Program-made: the position numbers and the translations under genes
Assembly: GCA_030690315.1 (NCBI GenBank)
Contig: JAUYGY010000030.1
Coordinates: forward strand, 1-47,750
Source: Aequorivita sp.
GTDB lineage: Bacteria; Bacteroidota; Bacteroidia; Flavobacteriales; Flavobacteriaceae
DNA length: 47,750 bases
Direction: 5' to 3'
In this document: one piece after another, positions 1-7,899 of the stretch
Layout: each line of letters opens with the position of its first letter
Numbering within the stretch: the first letter of the stretch is position 1
Notes under the pieces: generated by a model
Database searches by the model: none
The model's input: only the letters and a program-made list of their open reading frames with translations
What the model was told of the DNA's origin: nothing

Positions 1-93
1 CTCGGATACCCGTATTTCTCCGCGTTCGATCTGCTTTACCAGATCAAGCTTTAAGGACAAATCGAAAGTACGTTTTAAATTCTCTTTTTTCAT
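1..93 (-). CDS. Partial helix-turn-helix protein, transposase-like N-terminus
   Basis: Only the first 31 codons lie in the window; the gene continues past its left edge. It starts at the ATG read from position 93. The N-terminus is basic and contains the stretch KLDLVKQIERGEIRVSE, which resembles the first helices of the homeodomain-like HTH in OrfA/transposase-type proteins (IS3 group and relatives), where a similar segment leads into the recognition helix. This is a resemblance by eye over a short fragment, and other HTH proteins are possible. If it is an IS orfA, an insertion sequence borders the repeat-rich spacer at 120-362. Confidence 0.45.
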   Translation of the reverse strand, partial: MKKENLKRTFDLSLKLDLVKQIERGEIRVSE

Positions 94-119
94 GTTAAAT
101 TGAATGATGAAAAAAGGCA

Positions 120-362
120 ACCTATTTTAGGCTTAATCAGACTGACTGACGTAAGACGGATGACGGATGCCTGAATAATGAACACTGCCTACTGACTACT
201 GGCTACTGAATACTGAACACTGAACACTGAAAAGAGTTTCACTACGAATACACAAATTATTTATTTTACTCTATTCTCTATTCTTGACTCTTGACTTTTC
301 CTCGTCGCTCGTCGCTCTTCGCTCGTCGTTCGTCGCTCGTAACTCGTCACTCGTCGCTTTTA
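120..362. repeat. Spacer of short tandem repeats, period about 7 bp
   Basis: No gene is seen. The spacer is a run of short degenerate tandem repeats: units like TGACTAC/TGAACAC near 185-230, and CGTCGCT-type units around 300-360 (CGTCGCTCGTCGCTC and variants). Between them, at 237-267, is a diverged copy of a dispersed block whose best copies read CACCACGAATACACGAATTG. The same spacer style recurs through the window. Confidence 0.8.
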
Positions 363-375
363 AAACCGAGCTTTT

Positions 376-618
376 TCATTTTATGTGAGTAAGTATTATC
401 TCCAAACTAATACCTGTATAGTCTGCAAATTCATGGACCGTGAGCAATTGGTGTTTTTTTTTCTTGAAATACTCCCTGACTTCCTGATTAAAGTAAAGTG
501 CATGTCTGTATGATTTGCCTGTTAGCAGTTGTATATCTTTAGGATAAATAACTACCCGGGAAGTTTTGGAGTTTTGACCCGCGAATTGTCTTTCCTTATT
601 TTCATTTTCATTTTCCAT
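376..618 (-). CDS. Small conserved hypothetical protein (80 aa)
   Basis: An 80-residue soluble, charged protein with a Glu/Asn-rich start, then a core containing PKDIQLLTGKSYRHAL, a run of lysines, and HQLLTVHEFADYTGI near the C-terminus. I recognise the layout as a small protein common in Flavobacteriia, with a conserved P-K-D-I-Q...TGKSYR start and a late V-x-E-F-x-x-Y-T-G motif. I know of no proven function; the basic helical character would allow DNA binding. It stands alone, with repeat spacers on one side and a 320-bp spacer on the other. Confidence 0.7.
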   Translation of the reverse strand: MENENENKERQFAGQNSKTSRVVIYPKDIQLLTGKSYRHALYFNQEVREYFKKKKHQLLTVHEFADYTGISLEIILTHIK

Positions 619-938
619 AAGGATTGGTTTTCGTTCATGTTTGAAATTTTTTAGAATTAGGGATTATGGGAATTAATTAGCACCATTTAGTTGGGAAGTA
701 ATTATGTATAGCGCTTTAAAACAAGGTTGTTTAAATTATGAGACTAGCATGATAGTAGGGGTTTAGTAGGGAAACACTAGCTTAAACGTAGTATAAGAGT
801 AGCATGAAACCTCCATGAACCATACATAGAGACGGCCTGAATGTAGGACTATGGCAGGTTGAACCATACATTGATAATTTTGAACGGTACATTCTTATGC
901 TGTAGGCTGTAGGCTTTTACGTTCCTGCTATAATTTAA
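619..938. repeat. Intergenic spacer with a 12-bp direct repeat
   Basis: About 320 bp between two minus-strand genes, with no ORF I trust. The only structure is the 12-mer TGAACCATACAT, found twice (816-827 and 860-871), 44 bp apart, plus a short duplication (TGTAGGCTGTAGGC) near 901-914. The paired 12-mers could be protein-binding sites or chance. Confidence 0.4.
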
Positions 939-1562
939 TCAGTTAAAGGTTTTATACTGGATTAGGTGTTTTAGTTCGTCTAGGGGTATAAGCTTAATTC
1001 TGGAATATTTTCTTCGTACAATCCTGTACCTACTGATGTGTTGATGGTAATAGGCATCGCCCAAAAAACAGAGCAGTATAGGATGCATTACATCATTTAG
1101 TTCAGATTTGGAACGTTGCTTATCCATTTCCAAATACAAGATTAGATGGAGTTTGTTTGTGGTTTTGTAAATTTTTTGGACTGCGAAATAGATTTGATAA
1201 ATGTTGGTTTCCGGACCTAAAAATCTATAGTTAGCGCAGAGGGAAATAATGGAATGTTTATAAGGTTTAATACCAGCTTGAAATTGCCACAAGGGGAATG
1301 ATGGGGCTTCAGCCAGTATTAGACCAGCGATTAACTTTAAGGTGGGTTTACCTAAGGTTAGAAAAATTAATTTAGCCGTATCGGTATTGTTGTACTGGAA
1401 TATTATTAAAAAATTCAGTTTTGGATGGACGGCGCTAATTGGACTATCTAAACGACTGCATAAATCGGTTTGGTGGTGCTGATTGCCAGTGCTATTCGCA
1501 AAAATTAAATTCTTTTGAATTAGCGAAAAGGTAGTCCAAAATTCGTTGATTGCTGTTTTCAT
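939..1562 (-). CDS. Hypothetical protein (207 aa)
   Basis: A soluble 207-residue protein with no signal peptide. The N-terminal half has the pattern FWxxF, then ISAVHPKLNFLIIFQYN, then LAEAPSFPLWQFQAGIKP. This resembles a Bacteroidota family in which a Phe/Trp-rich start, an 'I-x-P-x-L' segment and an 'AP-x-x-x-x-W-x-x-x-A' segment recur (DUF695-like proteins have a similar outline); I am not sure of the assignment. The C-terminal part is basic (ISRYRIVRRKYSRIK). The ATG at 1562 follows an AT-rich stretch. No neighbour suggests a role. Confidence 0.55.
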   Translation of the reverse strand: MKTAINEFWTTFSLIQKNLIFANSTGNQHHQTDLCSRLDSPISAVHPKLNFLIIFQYNNTDTAKLIFLTLGKPTLKLIAGLILAEAPSFPLWQFQAGIKPYKHSIISLCANYRFLGPETNIYQIYFAVQKIYKTTNKLHLILYLEMDKQRSKSELNDVMHPILLCFLGDAYYHQHISRYRIVRRKYSRIKLIPLDELKHLIQYKTFN

Positions 1563-1579
1563 GGTTTTGTAGGTTAAGT

Positions 1580-1895
1580 TAATTTGGATGTTGTTTGTTG
1601 TTTCTCAGTTGTCGGTTTGGGGATTTGCTTTGCCAGTTCGCTTTGCTCGGGTCAGGTTTCTCTGTTATCTGTTGTCAGTTGTCAGTTTTGGGTTGTGGTT
1701 GTTTCACCACGAATACACGAATTGTTTATTGTCGGTTGTCAGTTCTCTGTTATCTGTTATCTGTTGTCAGTTGTCAGTTCCTTACTTCTAAACGAATCTA
1801 CTTCTAAACCCTCTAAACCTCCAAACCCCCTAAACCCCTATGGTTTCTGGTTTGCTTCGCCAGTTCGCTTCGCTCTGGTTAATTTTTTTTGTTGT
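1580..1895. repeat. Composite dispersed repeat with heptamer arrays
   Basis: Spacer between two minus-strand genes, made only of repeats. It has runs of TTGTCAG and TCTGTTA (period 7) near 1660-1780; the dispersed block TTTCACCACGAATACACG at 1702-1730; and two copies of a block containing CAGTTCGCTTCGCTC (1624-1660 and 1845-1880). The second block follows a C/T-rich run of CCTAAACC-type units. The same order (CTTACTTCTAAAC, AAACCCC units, then the TTCGC block) recurs at 27600-27775 and partly at 25677-25775. ORFs predicted here are translations of the repeats. Confidence 0.85.
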
Positions 1896-1898
1896 TGG

Positions 1899-4307
1899 TT
1901 ATCCTTGGGTTACTTCCAGGCGTTCTAGTGTGAATTTATCTGCTGTTTGGAGGTAGGCGTATATTGGGGTTATGGTGGCCCCTAGTTTTCTTTTTTCGAA
2001 GGCGGCCGTTAGACCTAGGGCTATATTCTTTGCATTTATTTCAATTGCCCTTTTTATTGTTTGATATAGGAGTTGGCGATAGATATGATATTGCTCGAGG
2101 TATTTGTAATCCATTCCCACAAAGGCGGGTATATAGGTGTTATGGATATTTTTATAGCAGAGCATTACGCCAATCATTTTGTTTGGATCGGTCTTGGGGC
2201 TGATTGTAATAAATTCCCAGTTTGGATGGGCCCACATCTTGGCAAACAGATTGGGAGGAAAGGAAAAGGTGTTCAGTCCCAAATTGTTTTGATGTACGTT
2301 GGAATATAGATCGGAGATTTTCTCCAATTGCCCTAAGGTGGAATTTTCTACTATCGCTATTTCCAGTAAGTCTTCGTTTTTCAAAATTTCTTTTCGCAAG
2401 TGTTTTCTGTTTCTGGTTGAAAGTCGGGCAGTATAGGTTTCCAAAGTTTCATTTTTATCGAGTTCGATACTGCAGGAATCCGGCATTTGTATCCTTACAA
2501 AGCCCTGACCCTGAAAGTAGGTATGAAAATCTGGGTTGTCCTGAAAGTCGCGCAGCACTATCATTTTTGCCTTTAGGGCATCTTCCAGTTTTTCCAAGGA
2601 CTGCATCAAATGATTCAGCGCCTCCTGTTTTTGCGGATGTGCGTTATCTATATATAAATGTTCGCCTTCCGTAAATAGGGAACCGAGGCTCAATACCTTT
2701 GACGTTAAATAATAGGGATTGTTTTTGCGTTCTTCCTCTACAACTTGCGAGGTTGCAAGGGGGGCCAGCATATCGTCCTTCCATAAACCACAGGTTATAA
2801 AAGTGGCCAAGATGGGGTGTTGGTGTCGGTCGAAAATAATTAGGTAGCGAAAATCCCAATTGTGTTCTTTTAGGGAATTACCGCTAAAGGATTCTTCCAA
2901 AAATTTCAATCCCTCCCAATCAAATACGCCTTGTCTTCCCAGCAAGCTATTCCAAAGCTGCTTGTCTATTTTTACCATCGAATCCTCCAACTGTACCTTT
3001 AAATCAGCATTGACAATTGTGTTAAAAGACAATTCCTTTTGTTTTGGCTCCAACTTAAAGGCCTGAAAAACCCTTTCGTTATTGGTATGGGTATCATCTA
3101 GGGCCTTTGGGAAATGATATTCCATCGCCTCTACAAGGCCCTTGATTTCCTTTTTTTGGTTGTGCCTTGAAATTGTAATGCGTATGCCAGTATTTTTTAC
3201 AGGGACTGCAGGGAAAATTCCTAGGTTTACGTAAAAGCCTTCCTGCATTAAGCGGTTTACAAAATTGTAGCCCGTCTTTGGCATTCCTGTACCTATATAA
3301 AATACAGGGGAAATATTTTGGTCAATTAAGGGCAAATGGGTCTGCTCCAATAGTTCGTTGAAATATTCAACCCGCTCCCTTAACTCAGCTTGGAGGATAT
3401 AAATTTCTGAAGAAAGATGTATATCGGCAGAGGCGATGGCGGCACCTATGGAAGCTGGTTCGAGTTGGGCGGAGAAAGTTAATGGCCCGCCAAAGGTTTT
3501 TATGCGGCTGTACATATTATTATTTGAACAGATTAGAATGGCGCCACTGGCCCCAAAGGTTTTGCTAAGGGTACCAAATAGCAGCACATTTTCAGAAAGT
3601 TCTCCAAGTTCGCTCAAGACATAGCCAGTACCGTTCCTGCCAATCCAGCTCATGCCGTGGACATCGTCAAAATAGAAGTTGAGTTGGGGGTACTTTTGGC
3701 TTAGCACCATTAAATCGGAGATGGGGGCGAAATCGCCGTACATGGAATAGATGCCATCGGCCATATACCAGATTTTCTTTCGCTGATCTGAATATCGTTT
3801 GATCTTATCCTCCAGCATATTTAAATCGTTATGGCGTACCATATCTATAGGTACGCTGCGGTTCTTTAAAATCTTGGCTGCGCTTTGGACGCTCCAATGG
3901 ACCTGATGGTCGAGGATGATGGCGTCCTGATCCTGCACTGCACTTGGGATTACTCCTATATGGCCCAAGGTGCTGTTTTTGGTAATGATAATAGGATGGC
4001 CGTACATTTCACCTACCTTTTCTTCCAGGCTGGCATATAATGGATTCGAGATGTACGACTTAGACAGGGGAAATTGGGTGCCGTATTTATTAATGGCATC
4101 AATGGCGGCGGCTTTTAAGCGAGGATCCTGTTCCAAACCGAGGTAGCCAGTAGTGCCAAAGTGATAAAGGCTTCGGTCTTTTATTTCAATAGTGCGGCCG
4201 TTGAATTTTTCGCCCTGTGCATAAAGGTGCATTACACCTTCGTGTTTTGCATCCGTAAACACTTCATTTACGGTGTCCAAAAAATTATTGTGCTTAATTT
4301 TTGCCAT
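1899..4307 (-). CDS. Alpha-oxoamine synthase fused to a GNAT-like domain (802 aa)
   Basis: Residues about 40-400 form a PLP-dependent alpha-oxoamine synthase (8-amino-7-oxononanoate synthase / serine palmitoyltransferase / KBL group). Visible are H137 in the substrate-pocket region, D214 in FYFDDVHGMS (with H217), and K249 in LLFGTLSKTFGASGA, the expected Schiff-base lysine. The family condenses an amino acid with an acyl-CoA or acyl-ACP. Single-domain members are about 400 residues; here another 400 follow. The last ~200 (from RKHLRKEI to the end) look like a GNAT/FemAB-type acyltransferase fold. No signal peptide or TM segment is seen. A role in sphingolipid- or sulfonolipid-type amino-lipid synthesis is inference. 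Divergent from the STAS-like gene at 4503. Confidence 0.85.
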   Translation of the reverse strand: MAKIKHNNFLDTVNEVFTDAKHEGVMHLYAQGEKFNGRTIEIKDRSLYHFGTTGYLGLEQDPRLKAAAIDAINKYGTQFPLSKSYISNPLYASLEEKVGEMYGHPIIITKNSTLGHIGVIPSAVQDQDAIILDHQVHWSVQSAAKILKNRSVPIDMVRHNDLNMLEDKIKRYSDQRKKIWYMADGIYSMYGDFAPISDLMVLSQKYPQLNFYFDDVHGMSWIGRNGTGYVLSELGELSENVLLFGTLSKTFGASGAILICSNNNMYSRIKTFGGPLTFSAQLEPASIGAAIASADIHLSSEIYILQAELRERVEYFNELLEQTHLPLIDQNISPVFYIGTGMPKTGYNFVNRLMQEGFYVNLGIFPAVPVKNTGIRITISRHNQKKEIKGLVEAMEYHFPKALDDTHTNNERVFQAFKLEPKQKELSFNTIVNADLKVQLEDSMVKIDKQLWNSLLGRQGVFDWEGLKFLEESFSGNSLKEHNWDFRYLIIFDRHQHPILATFITCGLWKDDMLAPLATSQVVEEERKNNPYYLTSKVLSLGSLFTEGEHLYIDNAHPQKQEALNHLMQSLEKLEDALKAKMIVLRDFQDNPDFHTYFQGQGFVRIQMPDSCSIELDKNETLETYTARLSTRNRKHLRKEILKNEDLLEIAIVENSTLGQLEKISDLYSNVHQNNLGLNTFSFPPNLFAKMWAHPNWEFITISPKTDPNKMIGVMLCYKNIHNTYIPAFVGMDYKYLEQYHIYRQLLYQTIKRAIEINAKNIALGLTAAFEKRKLGATITPIYAYLQTADKFTLERLEVTQG

Positions 4308-4502
4308 GATTTTTCCTTTTGAAAAAAAAAGGTAGGGTCATTTCCTTGAAATAAAAAGGGACACTATGAAATAATACCTTACAGGCAAGAAATTTTTCAT
4401 TTTAGTCAAGGAAAAGACATCGAAATGAGTGTCATACATCGATAATGGTATTAAATCGATACATATTTTCGTAGCTTTATATAGAATTACCAGTTTTCAT
4501 TT
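4308..4502. promoter_or_regulatory. Divergent promoter region with candidate AraC-type sites
   Basis: This spacer separates the oxoamine synthase gene (minus) from the STAS-like gene (plus). At 4369-4392 it holds AAATAATACCTTACAGGCAA, followed at 4401-4416 by TTTAGTCAAGGAAAAG. The same words, joined as AATAATACCTTACGGTCAAG, occur at 5949-5974 in front of the next operon. A further TTTCCTTGA (the reverse of TCAAGGAAA) lies at 4341-4349. The PAS-AraC protein at 4946 is the natural candidate to bind them. Confidence 0.55.
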
Positions 4503-4877
4503 ATGATAGATTATACCGAAAATAATTATGCAACGTATAAAATTGCCGAGGGTATCCTATACATTCGGTACCATATTGGTGTAACAATCGACCTGCATGC
4601 GGCAGTGAAGATTGTTGAGGAACGATTAAGTTTGCAAAAAGGTCAGGCCTATCCCGCCCTTTGTGATATGCGCGGGGTAAGGGAAGTAAAAAAGGCAGCG
4701 AGGGATTATTTCGCTTTGGAAGGTTCCGTACTTTTAAAGGCAGTGGCGTTTTTGGTGGAACCCTCTGTTTCTGAAGTGATCTCCAAATTCTATGTTCTGG
4801 CAAACAAACCCCCTATACCCACACAGGCTTTTCAGACCCCTGAGGAAGCTGAAATATTCTTGGCGAATTATTTATGA
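4503..4877 (+). CDS. Small STAS/SpoIIAA-like protein (124 aa)
   Basis: A soluble 124-residue protein of alternating strands and helices: an N-terminal strand pair (YATYKIAEGILYIRYHIG), a helix, then YPALCDMRGVREVKKAARDY and an Ala/Val-rich segment ending VLANKPPIPTQAFQTPEEAEIF. This matches a small Bacteroidota family with a STAS/SpoIIAA-like outline (I think DUF7793). Such proteins are thought to be regulatory or scaffold modules; no catalytic residues are evident. It is 68 bp upstream of the PAS-AraC gene on the same strand, so the two may be co-transcribed, and divergent from the oxoamine synthase. Confidence 0.65.
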   Translation: MIDYTENNYATYKIAEGILYIRYHIGVTIDLHAAVKIVEERLSLQKGQAYPALCDMRGVREVKKAARDYFALEGSVLLKAVAFLVEPSVSEVISKFYVLANKPPIPTQAFQTPEEAEIFLANYL

Positions 4878-4945
4878 TTCTTGTTTTAATACCTATCCAA
4901 TTTACTCCCCATTAATAGATAGCATTGTAAACAAACTATACGGTT

Positions 4946-5923
4946 ATGACTAAAAAGAAACGACTTAAAAAGTTAAGAAACTTACTATTAGAGATGGGGA
5001 CGGGGAAGTTTTTCTACCGATTAGAAAGATCCGGGAAGAATGATAATGTGGAGGCCCTTGTATCGGTAATCAACATGATGGCAGAGGAAATTGAGGAAGT
5101 ACATGTACATCAGGGATATGCCAATGCGAATGAAACCATTAAGCATATTGTGGTAATGCACTTTATGTTTGATGCAAAAGGAAAAATACTTGCTGTAAAT
5201 CCTCAGGCATGCAACCTTCTGTATTATGTAGATGAAGATCTAATAGGGCAGCCCTTAACGCTGTTGCTTGATGAGAACACCTCTAAAACTTGGGAATATT
5301 ATCTGGAGTGCCAACAAGAAGACAACAGTGGGGAAAACGCAATGCAGCTTACATTTAAAACGAAGGCAGGACTTCTTATTCCCAGTGCCTGTTATATTAG
5401 TGTAATTAACAATAATAAGGGCCACGAGGTAGAAAAAATACTAACAGTAGTAAAGCATTCAAAAAAGCAAGTAGCCTTGGAAGACGAACTAAGGGAACCG
5501 GCATTGAAAATTTACGATAGCGAAGGGCTAGAAGGGGAAATAGCCGTGGAGAAACCAATGCGAAAAAAGGTGCGATTGACACAGGATGATATTAAGATGA
5601 TAGAAGATGCGCGTAGTTTGATGCTGAACGATCTTGCAAGGGATTTCCGCCCCTTGAAGGAATTTGCACTACAGTTAGGGACCAATACCTTTAAGCTAAA
5701 ATACGGGTTCAAGGAACTTTACGGGATAAGCGTTTATCGTTATTTAAGAAATGAAAGGCTTCGAAAGGCCAAGGTATTGGTGCAATACGGAGATAACCCG
5801 TTTAAAAGCATTGTTCAATTGTGCGGATTTAAAAGTGAAGCCCATTTTTCGAGAACCTTTAAGAAGGAGTTTGGGCTTACCCCAACGGAATTACGAAATA
5901 AAACCTTTTTAAACAAGGACTAA
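4946..5923 (+). CDS. PAS-domain AraC-family transcription regulator (325 aa)
   Basis: After a basic start (KKKRLKKLRNLL), residues about 65-160 form a PAS sensor domain (HFMFDAKGKILAVNPQAC ... DEDLIGQPLTLLLDE). A linker follows, and residues about 225-320 are an AraC-type double helix-turn-helix, with the typical second helix pair FKSIVQLCGFKSEAHFSRTF and ending KKEFGLTPTELR. It is cytoplasmic, with no TM segment. PAS suggests sensing of a small ligand, haem or redox state; no Cys/His cluster shows which. A motif shared by the divergent promoter upstream (4369-4416) and the promoter downstream (5949-5974) makes those two operons its likely targets. Confidence 0.85.
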   Translation: MTKKKRLKKLRNLLLEMGTGKFFYRLERSGKNDNVEALVSVINMMAEEIEEVHVHQGYANANETIKHIVVMHFMFDAKGKILAVNPQACNLLYYVDEDLIGQPLTLLLDENTSKTWEYYLECQQEDNSGENAMQLTFKTKAGLLIPSACYISVINNNKGHEVEKILTVVKHSKKQVALEDELREPALKIYDSEGLEGEIAVEKPMRKKVRLTQDDIKMIEDARSLMLNDLARDFRPLKEFALQLGTNTFKLKYGFKELYGISVYRYLRNERLRKAKVLVQYGDNPFKSIVQLCGFKSEAHFSRTFKKEFGLTPTELRNKTFLNKD

Positions 5924-5948
5924 TTTTCGGAAATTTTCTGTTTTTCCA

Positions 5949-5974
5949 AAATAATACCTTACGGTCAAGGAAAA
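5949..5974 (+). promoter_or_regulatory. Second copy of the AATAATACCTTAC...TCAAGGAAAA motif
   Basis: Located between the PAS-AraC gene and the MauE-like gene, 54 bp before the ATG at 6028. It shares AATAATACCTTAC with 4371-4382 and GTCAAGGAAAA with 4405-4415, so the two spacers have an unusual sequence in common. Probably an operator or activator site; the protein is not known. Confidence 0.5.
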
Positions 5975-6027
5975 CTCCCAAAAGCACAAATTATAATTCG
6001 GAATTTTATCATATCAATTTAAACGAT

Positions 6028-7509
6028 ATGATTTTCAGCATAAAATATAAAACTATTGCAGTTGATACAATTTGTGTACTGTTCGTTGTACTCTTCGTTT
6101 ATGCCGCGGTGAGTAAACTATTGGATTTTGATGTCTTTGTAGGACAGCTTGCCCAGTCGCCTTTGTTGAGTGCATTTGCGTACCCCATAGCCCTTTTGGT
6201 GCCCACAGTGGAAATTTGTATCGCCGTATTATTAATGATTTCCAAGTTTAGGTATTTTGCCTTATTTGCTTCTTACCTGCTAATGGTGATGTTCACTACC
6301 TATATATTGATTATCCTTAATTTTTCAGATTTTATTCCCTGTTCGTGTGGCGGGGTGCTTGAGAAATTGAGTTGGACTCAGCATTTACTATTTAACATAG
6401 GCTTTATTATACTTTCCGGCGCAGCAATTTTTTGTATTCCCTCTGATTCAACAAATAATAAAATTACCATATTGGCAATACTTCTGGTAATTGGGGTTGG
6501 AGTAGTGAGTTTACTGTTTGTTTTATCGGAAGAGCGAACCCACCGAAACAATGCCTTTATCAGGCGCTATCCCCATCATCCCATCATAACTTTGGATACG
6601 CTGGATCTAACCTATAATTCCTATTATTTTGCGGGCATTGATTCCAGTTCTGTTTATTTAGGAAATTATACCTCCCCGTTAAAGATACTAAAGGTCTGCC
6701 GTGATTTACGGGATACCGTTCATTATCAAATAGAGGTGCCGCGATTAAAAATGCCCTATCGGTCAACCATTATCAATATTATTGGAAACGCCTTTTTCCT
6801 TTCGGATGGAACGGTACCCATCATACATAAGGGCAATACAAAAGATTGGCGAATCGACACTAGCTATCATAAGGTGCCTTATTTTTCAAAGTTAATGCCC
6901 ATTACCCCTGAAAACCTAGGAATACGCACCTTAAAAAGTGAAACGCAACAGACAATACTTGGAACTATTGCTTTAAAAGACAGTACCGAAATCAGTCTAA
7001 AGCAGGATGTGTTAACAGGAAGTATTGATGGCTATTTTGATCGTGACGGAATCCTCGTGCTTAACAAAGAACTAAACAGCCTTCTCTATGTTTACTATTA
7101 TAAAAATGAATACGAGAACATAAATCCCATTACTTGGGACAAAAGCACCCATAAAACCATTGACACCATTTCGCAACCTATTTTGGACATAAGTACAAAC
7201 CAAACTACAGGGCGGAAAAGCTTGGGAGGGAAATCGGTTATGGTGAATAGATTGGCGGCTACTTATGGGAATCTGTTATTTATCAATTCCAACCGATTGG
7301 GCCGTTATGAGCCCGATGAATCCTCAGAAATGAAATCAATTATTGATGTGTATGACATTGTTGAGGGAATCTATTTGTTAAGTTTTACAATAGACCGATA
7401 TAATAAAGAACAATTTATGGATTTTCAAGTATTTGGGGACGATATCTATGTTTTGATGGCCGAAGACCTACGGCACTTTAGGATAAAAAATAAGTTCAAA
7501 TGGAAATAA
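6028..7509 (+). CDS. MauE/DoxX-type redox membrane protein with a large C-terminal domain (493 aa)
   Basis: The first ~140 residues are a four-helix bundle of the MauE/DoxX type (TM about 10-28, 50-71, 76-98, 119-138), with a C105-x-C107 pair in DFIPCSCGGVLEKLSW between helices 3 and 4. A fifth TM (about 145-167) leads to a ~325-residue domain, presumably periplasmic, rich in beta-strand repeats (propeller-like). MauE-type proteins are linked to disulfide or quinone redox work; the Cys pair fits this but is close-spaced. The downstream gene encodes a secreted peptide with four cysteines, a plausible substrate. Standard MauE proteins stop after four TM segments, so the C-terminal domain is an extension. 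Confidence 0.75.
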   Translation: MIFSIKYKTIAVDTICVLFVVLFVYAAVSKLLDFDVFVGQLAQSPLLSAFAYPIALLVPTVEICIAVLLMISKFRYFALFASYLLMVMFTTYILIILNFSDFIPCSCGGVLEKLSWTQHLLFNIGFIILSGAAIFCIPSDSTNNKITILAILLVIGVGVVSLLFVLSEERTHRNNAFIRRYPHHPIITLDTLDLTYNSYYFAGIDSSSVYLGNYTSPLKILKVCRDLRDTVHYQIEVPRLKMPYRSTIINIIGNAFFLSDGTVPIIHKGNTKDWRIDTSYHKVPYFSKLMPITPENLGIRTLKSETQQTILGTIALKDSTEISLKQDVLTGSIDGYFDRDGILVLNKELNSLLYVYYYKNEYENINPITWDKSTHKTIDTISQPILDISTNQTTGRKSLGGKSVMVNRLAATYGNLLFINSNRLGRYEPDESSEMKSIIDVYDIVEGIYLLSFTIDRYNKEQFMDFQVFGDDIYVLMAEDLRHFRIKNKFKWK

Positions 7510-7599
7510 TAAAATAAAAGTAACACGGCGCTGTGTAAGGGGTGAGGCTGAAAACCTTTAGAAAAGAGTAGGCCCTATATTTAATTTAAATTTTTTATT

Positions 7600-7863
7600 A
7601 TGAAGTCAATTCGAAAAAAATGGTTACTGCCGATAGTGGCATTTTCCATTGCTATTGCCGGTGCATTTGCCAGCAATATTGAGACAAAGAGTGCGGCTCC
7701 GGTATTGGGATATCTTGACCATCCCCAACCATGCAAAATCTCTGTGCAATGCGATGATTTTGGTATTATTGCCTGTACCAGTGGAGGACAGGTTGCCAAA
7801 AGGATGAACGCATTGGGAACCTCGTGTAATTTACCTGCCTTTAAATTTGTACCTGGGCAGTAA
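7600..7863 (+). CDS. DUF6520 family secreted Cys-rich peptide (87 aa)
   Basis: A basic start (MKSIRKKW) and the hydrophobic run LLPIVAFSIAIAGAFA give a signal peptide, with cleavage likely near residues 24-25. The ~60-residue mature part has four cysteines (C45, C51, C59, C76) in PCKISVQCDDFGIIACTSGG and TSCNLP. I recognise the layout as DUF6520, a family of small exported Bacteroidota proteins of unknown role. The gene lies 90 bp after the MauE-like gene, with TATATTTA about 27 bp before its ATG, so it may have its own promoter as well. A hairpin terminator follows at once. Two disulfides are likely. Confidence 0.8.
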   Translation: MKSIRKKWLLPIVAFSIAIAGAFASNIETKSAAPVLGYLDHPQPCKISVQCDDFGIIACTSGGQVAKRMNALGTSCNLPAFKFVPGQ

Positions 7864-7868
7864 GTATG

Positions 7869-7897
7869 GAAAAGGCTGGCAAAAAACCAGCCTTTTT
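7869..7897. terminator. Bidirectional intrinsic terminator
   Basis: A perfect stem AAAGGCTGG / CCAGCCTTT with a 7-nt A-rich loop, flanked by A on the left and T on the right. It sits between the stop codons of the convergent DUF6520 (plus) and S9 peptidase (minus) genes and can serve both. Confidence 0.9.
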
Positions 7898-7899
7898 TA

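Noticed and set aside
1584..1928. Overlapping plus-strand ORFs (67-114 aa)
   Set aside because: They are translations of the composite repeat (LLSVVSS-type residues from the TTGTCAG array) and overlap the end of the oxoamine synthase gene.
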